Assembly: GCA_963575745.1 (NCBI GenBank)
Contig: CAUYUJ010018482.1
Coordinates: 247,814-311,813 of the forward strand
Reading direction: 5' to 3'
Length of the DNA: 64,000 bases
From: Prorocentrum cordatum
Lineage: Eukaryota > Sar > Dinophyceae > Prorocentrales > Prorocentraceae
Positions 56,626 through 64,000 of the stretch are shown here, piece after piece. The notes under the pieces are model-generated. The model ran no database searches, had not been told where the DNA came from, and saw only the letters and a program-made list of their open reading frames with translations. Position 1 is the stretch's first letter, and each line of letters starts with the position of its first letter. The position numbers and the translations under genes were made by a program.

Positions 56626-56789
56626 TTCGCTCGCAGCCGACTCTCGCTATCCCTGCCTCCGTCGGTCGGCCCGCCCGCCCCTGCCGCCTGTGGCGCTGTT
56701 GCGTCTCTCCTGCCCCTCCACCCAGGGCCCTCTTGCCGCCTGCTGCTCCCAGACCCCCCTCCGCATGGGCCCATAGGGGCCCATGCGGA

Positions 56790-57005
56790 TTCCCCACGAT
56801 CCCTCCGATTCGTTTCGGTCCGATTTCGATGGCTTCCGACTCCGATCCGGTTCGACTTCGGAGTCCGATTTGGGCTCCGATGTCGGAATGGAGGCCTACC
56901 AGCCTGCCGATGTCCGCCGATTCGATTTTGCCCGACTCGGTTGCCGATTTCCGCCGATCTGATTCATTTTGGCCGCCGATCCGACTTAACGATTCGATTC
57001 TGGGT
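56790..57005. repeat. TCCGATTCG degenerate short repeats
   Basis: CCGATTCG, TCCGATTTCG and CCGACTCCG words recur every 9-16 bases. Confidence 0.75.
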
Positions 57006-57189
57006 TTTCCTGCAGAGGATGGTAAGCAGTGCCAGGGTCATCAGAGTAGAAACGCTTGGATGACCTGTCGGGGGGCATACAGGCGGGAGTGTTTATGAAG
57101 AGTATGAACGCCAACGACAGCTTGTCGGGAGGATTGGCAGGGACAACAGCGCGTCGGGCGTGCCATGGCGTCAAGCCTTGCGGAATAAG

Positions 57190-57259
57190 AGAGAGAGAGA
57201 AAGAGAGAGAGAGAGGGATATAGATATCTATACAGAGAGAGAGAGAGAAAGAGAGAAAT

Positions 57260-57290
<31 letters not shown>

Positions 57291-57375
57291 GAAAGAGAGG
57301 GAGAAAACAACATAAAGAGAGAAAGAGAGAGAGAGAGAGAGAGAGGCAGAGAGAGAGAGAGAGAGAAACAGAGAA
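57190..57375. repeat. (GA)n microsatellite
   Basis: GAGAGAGA with AAA and TA interruptions. Confidence 0.95.
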
Positions 57376-57649
57376 GGGCCACATTGATAGTAGGACCGCC
57401 TTAACGGCTTCTGCAGGGTGAGCCGAGAGACCAAACATGGGCTGACAGAGCGAGGCACCTGCGTCGGGGGGGGGGATGACATTGGACAATCCAGTGGGGC
57501 CAGAGGGACAAGAAACAGCAGTAAGGCTTGTCGGGAGTGGGGGAGCCAAGACAACAGGGATGGGTACAGCTGGAACGAGGATTAGGAGCAGCCCTAGCTT
57601 TGATGGGGTACCCTTACGTCCTTCGTCTTTGGGCTCTCCACCTTGGAAT

Positions 57650-57795
57650 GTGTTCACGGCCTCGCGGGCTGGGCCCCTGGGCCGCGATCCCATGGATACG
57701 GGGCGTTTTTTCGGAATGCCCTGCGCGGAACGTTTGCATGTGATCGCGTGTCCGCGGGATCGCGCCCCGGAATCCAAACCGCGAGGGCGTTGACA
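57650..57795 (+). repeat. ~140-bp dispersed repeat, direct copy
   Basis: Partner of the inverted copy at 52845-52990. It starts CTCGCGGGCTGGGCCCCTGG and ends near CCGGAATCCAAACCGCGAGG. The two copies are about 4.8 kb apart in opposite orientation. Confidence 0.75.
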
Positions 57796-58418
57796 TGGAT
57801 ATGTTCGTCCTCCGTGAACCTAAGTGTAGACAAAGCGGCGGGGCCGCATTAGGAGTCGTTTGGCCAGGAGAGGCTGCAAAAGCTCCTCTGGTTGGACGAA
57901 CAGGAGCAGGATCGCCCAACAGAGCCTGTCAGGGTGAGCGGGTACAACAGAAGGGGTGGGGGCCGCATGAGTAGAACTAGCAGGAAGACATGCAACGGGG
58001 GCTGAGCTAGGACATCAAGTATGGGGTATACGCAGTTCGGGGGGCGCACGAGTGGACGCGCCGGGAAGACACATCGCGGGTGGGCTGGGACATCTTGTAC
58101 ACGGTGAAACAGGTGATGATTTGGGGTGGAGGCGTGAGAGTCGAAGCAGCAGCATTAAGGCTTGCCAGGGGGGGTCAACAGACAGAGGTTTTCAGAGCGG
58201 GGGCGTACTAGGAGACCGCGCACCAGAAAGGACCGTTGGGGAAGGAGCCGCGATTGTTGAGAGGAGCGGACAGGGGTGGGCAGCCGGAGGGAGAGAAGGG
58301 GAGGGAGCAGCGGAGGAGGCTACGAGTGAAGAGGGCCTAGGGAAGACAGCCGTGCCGAACCAGAGTCTGCAATATGGGAAGAAAGTCAAGAGTTGGAAGA
58401 CCAGGCCCCTCCCATAGA

Positions 58419-58455
<37 letters not shown>

Positions 58456-58860
58456 AGATCGAGCGTTGAAAGACCATGCCGCCCGATTCGGCCCTCGTCG
58501 TCCTCTCTGGGGATGTTTGAGATTTCCTTGGCCTGGCGAGACTCGTAGGGTCTGGTGAGCGGTGCGCAGTCTGCAGCGAGCGCAGCCCACCCTCGCGCCC
58601 AAATTGTGTGCGGAGCTGCCCCGTCGCCGAGGTGGGCTGCGCGTGGGGATCTGCGTGTTCACCCTCCTTCCATTTCCCCCCCCTCCGGCTACTCGGTTTT
58701 CTGCCCAGGCCCAACCTCTCAGGAAGATAATTATCGGGTTGGGAGGATGGGGTTGGGAGAAATGGGGGTCTCCTCACGCGTAAGCGGCCGAAGGTATCGT
58801 TCGTTGCATCAGGATGCTATTGCTCATGCCCTTCATCCCCCGACCCCCTTCCTCCTGAGA
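57796..58860. other. unassigned stretch with a short (GA)n
   Basis: GA tract at 58411-58455. GGGGGCGC/GGTGGGC words recur loosely from 57900 to 58110. No domain on either strand. Confidence 0.4.
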
Positions 58861-59607
58861 CGATAATTGTTCTCCTCGCCCTCGGAGCGGCCGACGTCGC
58901 GGCGAGGTGAGAGTGGCGTGACGATTTTCCGACACCCGTGTCCTGCGCACCTCACGTTTCTTCGACCCCCGGCCTGCCCAGGCGGTCTCTCTTGGCTGCC
59001 AGCAGGGGGCCGCTCCCAGCACGGAGCTGGAGTCGGGCCGCTCGCTCGCTCGCACGCTTTCCCCCACCCCTCCGAGCAATGCCGTCTTGAGCTGCTCCCA
59101 GGCCGTGCTGGGCCACCTTGGGCCGTCGTGGGCGTCGTGGGCCATCTCGAGGCCACTTGTGCCATCTCTCGGAAGCGTATTGGCCGTCTTGGGGCTTCCT
59201 CAGGTCGCCCGTGTCGCCGGAAGCACTGAGTTGCCGCGTTCCTGCAGGGCTCCTGCGGTCTTCCGCGCGCTGGTGGCAGAAGCTGGAACGACCGCAGCGG
59301 GAAACCATCGCGCTCGAAAGCAGGCGACTGCGCAGACGCCCCACCGCACCAGGGAGCCCTCTCCCGCGGAAGTTCCTCTTGTGGCGCATCAGCGGCTCTC
59401 TCGGAATTATTGGCCACTCCTTCCGGGTGGTGCTGAAGGTGTGCTTGGGCCAAGGTGCGCCCAGCTCTTCGTTCCATCCTAGGGCCCGCTGGGCCTAGCG
59501 ATGGCGCGCTCCAGAGGCCGCAGTGTCCCTCCGCAGAAAAATCCTGGGACACCTTGGGCCAGGGGCACTTCTGGCAACGCCCGCCCCCCGCAGCTCTCCT
59601 CCTGCAG
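58861..59607. other. unassigned stretch upstream of the 59608 exon
   Basis: A minus-strand open frame of about 400 codons (60044-58833) crosses it but has an Arg/Pro/Ala-rich composition and no motif. From 59080 to 59215 the plus strand is the reverse sense of the CAAGAGGCCCC repeat (CCTTGGGCCGTCGTGGGC). Confidence 0.4.
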
Positions 59608-59701
59608 TGCCCGGCCGAGGCCCGGCATGATGCAGCCGCGCCCGGGGATGATGCCGCAGCAGCCCGCGCAGCAGCGTCCCGCCGCGCCGGCGTCGCAGCC
59701 G
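59608..59701 (+). CDS. putative poly(A)-binding protein linker exon 3
   Basis: A good acceptor (CTCCTCCTGCAG, AG at 59606-59607) is followed by T and then ARPRPGMMQPRPGMMPQQ and PAQQRPAAPASQP, ending at a GT donor (59702-59703, CAGCCG|GTGGCG). The exon is 94 bp: one base completing a Gly codon from exon 2, then 31 whole codons, so it leaves in phase 0. The Met/Pro/Gln-rich peptide is typical of the linker just before MLLE in poly(A)-binding proteins. Joined to the exon at 63485 it gives PASQP followed directly by AGGAPLSAAALAAAPP. The tandem agreement of splice sites and phase is the main evidence. Confidence 0.62.
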
Positions 59702-59769
59702 GTGGCGCTCGGACGCCCCCTATCGGCCTGTGTCGACTATACGTGCGAGTGACCCTTCGCCAGAGTGAA

Positions 59770-59835
59770 CTTTGGTACTCCTCCTTTCCTCCTCCTCCTC
59801 CTCCTCCTCCTCCTCCTCCTCTTCCTCCTCCACTG
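59770..59835. repeat. (CTC)n microsatellite
   Basis: CCTCCTCCTC run just after the exon. Confidence 0.93.
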
Positions 59836-60530
59836 GGGTCCCCCGATTTCTGAGTGCGGTGCAATAGCAGCGGCTTGCGCGCTCTGCCCTGGCTCCCCCC
59901 GCAGCCCCCTGGAGCCGCGAGCCAGAGATCACTCTTGCCTGGGGTCTCTCTCGCGTGTCGCCGAGTTTGCAATCTCTTGTCGTCGCGGTCGTGGCGATCG
60001 CCGTTGTCATCGTACTCTTCTTCTTCTCTCCGCGAATCATTCAATCGGGCATCATCGAGTCAGAGAGCGCCGTCATATCATCGAATGCTGTTTGCTCAGC
60101 CCATGAGCTCCTGGGAGATTGCATGTGAAGCAGGCTCGGGGCTCGAGCAGGCTTCCAGTTCGTGGCTGCTCTTTCTGGTTCTTCTGGGACGTCCCAGCGA
60201 GATGAGCGACGGCAGGAAACGGGGTCGATTGCGCCGACACGCGCGCGTAAGCTCCAATGTAGCGTGCCTCGCTGGCGGCCCGCGTAACTCACCGCGTAGA
60301 GTCGCTATGCCATCTCGCCTGAGATTTATCTTCCTTCCATCGCTCACATGGGGGCTCTTCGGTGACCGTCGTGGCAATCAACCACTGAATGCCAAGCTCT
60401 GGGCCCGACGGCCTACTGACACCCTGGGGGGCGTCCTTGCTGTCGTTCCGAGGCGTATCCAGCAGTGGCCACGCGGGCGCCTCCGGAGGACCCCAAACGG
60501 CTTCAGAAATACTTAAAAACCTCCATCCTC
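59836..60530. other. unassigned intron-like stretch
   Basis: Mixed sequence without recognised domain. Open frames on both strands lack motifs. Confidence 0.4.
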
Positions 60531-60539
60531 GTTCCTCGC

Positions 60540-60775
60540 TCGACGGTGACGTCGACGGCGACATCAACGGCAACTAAGGCGGCGAGGGCGGAGTCAACGA
60601 CGACGGCGACGACGACTGCGGCGGCGACGCTGGCGACGACGGCGTCGATGACGGCGGCGACGACTACAGCGACGACGACAGCGGCGCTGACGACGGCGAC
60701 GACGACGACGACGCCGACGCCGACTGCGACGGTGACAACGGCGATACTGCGATGACGGCGACGATGTTGACGGCG
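60540..60775. repeat. (GGCGAC)n / (GAC)n tract, copy 1
   Basis: GACGGCGACGAC repeats. Similar tracts lie at 62545-62880 and 63185-63470. Confidence 0.93.
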
Positions 60776-60949
60776 ATGGTCATCCTTCATATACCGGAAA
60801 CCAGCGAACCCAGTCCTGGGGGCCCCAGAGCCCAAGACCACCAGGAGCACCCAGTGTACACTAAGGGCCCCCTCCCCTATACTGGAGCCTCCCCAGCGTC
60901 GCCAGAGCCTCCCCGGAGCCTTCCCCCAAGCGCCGGGCCTCCCCAAGCG

Positions 60950-61320
60950 CCGGACGTCCCAGATGGCTTCCAGATTGCTCCAGAACGGCCCAAGACGGCT
61001 CCAAGAGAACCCCCTTGAGGGCCCCGAGCGGCAAAAGTCGTTCCATTCCCTGACGGAAGTGCATATGTTTAGCATGCCGATTTTTTGTCATACCACAGTC
61101 TCAGGCGGCTTCAAGAGGCCTCCAAGAGCGCCCCAAGGCTGCCGAAGAGCCGCCTGAGCGGGCCCCAGGAAACCCAAGATGGCCCCAAGACGGCCCAATC
61201 GGCGCCCAAGATGGCTCAAAAACGCTCCTTGCAGCCCAAAAAGACGCCCCCAATGCTCCCGCCGGCGGTCCCCAAGAGGCCCCGATCGACGCCCAAGTGC
61301 CCCCCGCGAGTCCCCCGAGC
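60950..61320. repeat. CAAGATGGC/CAAGAGGCC degenerate repeats
   Basis: Same family as the arrays in composite blocks A-C at 7-13 kb (CCCAAGACGGCTCCAAGAG), but without the inverted CCCACCAGCCC ends. Confidence 0.8.
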
Positions 61321-62540
61321 GGTCCCCGTAGAGACTGCATGGTACTTCTTGCACGTCATGGAGTTCACCGCTGAGGACGTGCCTGCGAGAGCCCTGGGAC
61401 TCCTCGAGGCCGATGGGCGCCCCCTAGGCCTCTCAATGAGCATTTGAACCTTGCAACTGGGGAAGGTTGAAAACAATAAAAATCGAAGACACCTCCATGG
61501 TTTAAAGGCGTTCTCCCTCTCGCTCCTCCTCATCCTCTTTCTCCTCCTCCTCCGAAAGGGGTGGGCGGGGAGGCTCCACGGCGCGGCGCCGCGGGGCCCG
61601 TTGGAGAGAGAGAGAGAGAGAGAGTCAGTGTTCTTCAGCAGTGAGCGGCAAGTGATGTGGCAGAGTAGTGACATGCTAGCTTCGTTAGTGCAGCGAGGTT
61701 TGATAGACACAGCAGCAGCACGAGGGGGTGTCAGGTGAGCGACGCATGTCGTCATGTGCGCAGCCTGAGGCACCTAGCATTCCTACTGCAGTGCTGCCTC
61801 GGAGAGGCTCTGGTCGTGGGAGGGGGAGGGCGATGAGTCGTGGGCGTGGGATGGGAGAAGTTCCGACCAGCGAGAGCCGTCAGCAGGGGTAACAACCTTT
61901 GCATGCCTGTCTCCCGCGCCGCTGGAGTCGGCCCTCGCTCGAGGTCGCGTGCCTCAGAGGTGCCGACAGGCCAGTGCCTCGGTTGAGGAGTGCGAGCTGC
62001 AGGTTTACCTTTGTACCCACCCCCAGAATCCCGTGTAAAGCTGTTGGCTCGTTCAGACAGTGGTGGATTCCATTGGGCTCGTCTCGTCTCGTCTCCTCCT
62101 CCCACGCCTCCTCCCTCCTCCCCCTCGCCCTCGCTCACCCCTCCCTACTCGCCCCTGGTTCTTCCTCCTATCTCCCTCCCGCCTTATTCCTCCCTCACTC
62201 TCTTGTTCCCCTTCATTTGCTCCTGCCTTGTCTTCCCTCCACTCTCCTCCACCTCCTCCAATTCTCACTTCCCCTCCCTCTTTTTAGCCTCATCCTTATC
62301 CTTCTCCTCCTCCTCCGTCTTTCCTGCTCCCTTCTTTTTTTTGTCCTTTCTTGCCCTGAAGAGAGATGCACTTTTGCCGACGGCTGGCCCATGACGTCTC
62401 AATGCGACTTCAGGCACCAACCTGTGGGTTTTCGAGCCAAGAACTCGACCATCCAGACACCGCCCTTCTGACGCGCGGTACGCTTGGCCACATGGCAGGC
62501 CGAACATGAGCGCGTGCGAAGCGAAGTGCGCGCGATGGTT
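61321..62540. other. unassigned stretch, CT-rich in places
   Basis: CT-rich at 61515-61560 and 62080-62340, GA tract at 61605-61625. No domain recognised. Confidence 0.4.
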
Positions 62541-62544
62541 CTTG

Positions 62545-62880
62545 TTAGGACGGCGGTGACGGCGATGGTGATAACGACGAATGCGACAGCGACAGCAACG
62601 ATGACGATGGCGATGGCGTTGACGACGACGGCGACGGTGACGACGGCGACCACAGCGACGGTGACGACGACGGCGACAGCGTCGGCGACGACGGCGGCGA
62701 CGACGGCGTCGACGGCGTCGACGGCGACGACGGCGACGATGGCGACAGTGACAGAGGCGATGACGATCATGACGGCAACGACGGCGGCGATGTCGACGGC
62801 GACGGCAACGACGGCGTCGTTGACGGCGACGGCGACGGCGTCGACGGCGACGACGGCGGCGACGATGACGACAGACGTCG
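62545..62880. repeat. (GGCGAC)n tract, copy 2
   Basis: ACGGCGACGACGGCG with GAT and ACA interruptions, about 330 bases. Confidence 0.95.
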
Positions 62881-63184
62881 TCCTCACAATCCGGAAGTCT
62901 CTCGATGTCCCTGGAGGTCCCCAGAGGCCTCTGGAGGTCGAAAATGGGCAAACCGACCGCCCGACAAGCTCACAGCGTCGATTCGCAGGCGACTTGTCGC
63001 CCCCAATCCCCGATCTCCTCGCGAAAAACGGGCCCTGTAGAAAAGTATGTGACCTCGGGGGTGCACCTCCAAGGAGCCATCCCGACGCACCCAAATCGAG
63101 GACGGACGCTCGTCGTCGTCAATTGCAGGGTTCGGCCCCCTATTATTTGACTCATCGACAGTCCCAGTAAGCTGGCGGGCCCTC

Positions 63185-63475
63185 AGTGGCGGCAGCGACG
63201 ACGACGGCGACGACGCAGGCGGCGCCAAGCCTTTTGCCATCGATCGTCTATCTTCGAGCCTCGGTCTTCGAGCGACGGCGGCGACGGCGCCTCCGACCCC
63301 GCGCATCCCCGAGGCCCCCCCCTCCGGGGTGGCCCTCGGTGCCGGTGGCGGCGGCGATGGCGACGGCGGCGACGACAGCACGGCGGGCGGCGGCAGCGAT
63401 GGCGACGGCGGCGGCCGCCGCATCGAAGGCGAAGGCGAAGGCGACGACGAGGGCGACGGCGGCGGCGGCGACCCC
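63185..63475. repeat. (GGCGAC)n tract, copy 3
   Basis: GGCGGCGACGGCGAC clusters split by mixed sequence at 63225-63340. Directly precedes the MLLE exon. Confidence 0.85.
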
Positions 63476-63484
63476 GCCGGCGAG

Positions 63485-63600
63485 GCGGGCGGCGCGCCCC
63501 TGAGCGCGGCGGCGCTCGCCGCGGCGCCCCCGTCGGTGCAGAAGCAGATGATCGGGGAGAAGCTGTACCCGGCGCCGCGGGGGCCCGGTGCGGGAGCAGG
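63485..63600 (+). CDS. putative poly(A)-binding protein exon 4, start of MLLE (PABC) domain
   Basis: After GGCGAG (AG at 63483-63484) the frame reads AGGAPLSAAALAAAPPSV followed by QKQMIGEKLYP. 'LAAAPP..QKQM.GE.LYP' is the first helix and turn of MLLE, the C-terminal peptide-binding domain of cytoplasmic poly(A)-binding proteins. MLLE binds PAM2 motifs of partners such as Paip, eRF3 and deadenylase factors. The exon begins in phase 0, matching the end of exon 3. After KLYP the family normally continues with Leu-Ile and further helices containing KITGMLLE. Here the frame turns to APRGPGAG, so the exon probably ends either at a GC donor after the Pro codon (about 63571) or at CAG|GTGGGC (63599-63600). 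The rest of the domain is not seen up to 64000 and should lie beyond. This is the most specific homology in the proposed gene. Confidence 0.72.
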
Positions 63601-63601
63601 T

Positions 63602-64000
63602 GGGCGACGCAGAGAAGCGGGGTCGTCAGCATGGACCTTGACGCGTAAGCTGCCCGCGGGAGGTCGCGCGTGAGCTCTCTCCTTTCAAACGTGGTGAGCC
63701 GCGCTTGCGGCCCGCGGCGTATGCCATCGCGAAAGACCGCTATGTAACCTCGCGTAAGACGCGTTTATTTTCGTCGCTCAGGTGGCTGGTCGGGGGCGAC
63801 GGAGGGGGAGGAGGGCAGGGGGCGTTGGAAGACCTTGAGATCTTGGCGTCTCAATTCTCTCGAGCTGGGCTTTTTCGCCCAGTTTCGGGCCCCAGGGCCC
63901 TGTCAGATCGATCCGTCTCGGAGAATGGCACAGAAGTATAGGGTCCGGGGCTCTGGTCGTGATCTTTGAGTAAGTCATTTTTTTCCGCGACGAGGGAAGG
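63602..64000. other. unassigned sequence downstream of exon 4
   Basis: Searched by eye for the remaining MLLE helices (a KITGMLLE-like stretch) without success. No gene called. Confidence 0.4.

Noticed and set aside
58833-60044. 403-codon minus-strand frame
   Set aside because: Arg/Pro/Ala-rich without motifs. It overlaps the better supported plus-strand exon at 59608 and ends in repeats.

Overview
The window looks like nuclear DNA of a dinoflagellate, probably a Symbiodinium-like or related alga. This is inferred from protein resemblance and genome style, not from any marker gene. The reasons are: a LINE reverse transcriptase whose reading frame closely resembles those common in these algae; a helicase tail of a type familiar from dinoflagellates; Met/Pro/Gly-rich linker pieces plus an MLLE start typical of poly(A)-binding protein; long GC-rich simple repeats; and no dense gene run. 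Two 100-base N gaps (26571-26670 and 56401-56500) mark assembly joins. Most long open frames here are translated microsatellites or tandem arrays and are not annotated as genes.

Layout. 1.7-4.4 kb: a decayed LINE (minus strand) with endonuclease, linker and reverse transcriptase. 4.6-7 kb: AT-rich unassigned DNA and TA/GTAT tracts. 7.2-13.7 kb: three composite repeat blocks, each bounded by the inverted sequence CCCACCAGCCC...GGGCTGGTGGG and filled with CAAGAGGCCCC arrays, CTC tracts or a 25/28-bp array, separated by poly-C, CCCACTGT and CAC tracts. 14-23.7 kb: several tandem arrays, including a 102-bp (34-codon) array and a ~160-bp array. 23.8-24.3 kb: a frameshifted helicase C-terminal pseudogene. 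25.5-27.9 kb: a 79-bp array of hairpin units, a gap, and a 100/112-bp G-rich array. 28.8-34.1 kb: about four copies of a CpG-rich compound repeat. 34.6-36.1 kb: ATG and GACCCACCCGC repeats.

The right half (36.6-63.6 kb, plus strand) may hold one very stretched gene. Four small exon-like pieces at about 36648, 41016, 59608 and 63485 encode, in order, Met/Pro/Gly linker segments and the first helices of an MLLE (PABC) domain. Their splice phases join without a break, which suggests the 3' half of a poly(A)-binding-protein gene with introns of about 4.3, 18.5 and 3.8 kb. The RRM exons would lie upstream and the end of MLLE beyond the window.

The proposed introns hold other elements: at least three minus-strand retroelement remnants (47.9-51.5, 53.8-55.2 and 55.7-56.4 kb), a plus-strand frameshifted KOW-like gene remnant (46.1-47.0 kb), members of a small inverted-repeat element family with 3-bp target duplications (43.6-44.5 kb; two more at 38.2 and 38.9 kb), a 170-bp fold-back element flanked by 9-bp direct repeats (40.0 kb), and a ~90-bp tandem array. 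No rRNA, tRNA, CRISPR or bacterial-type operon was seen.
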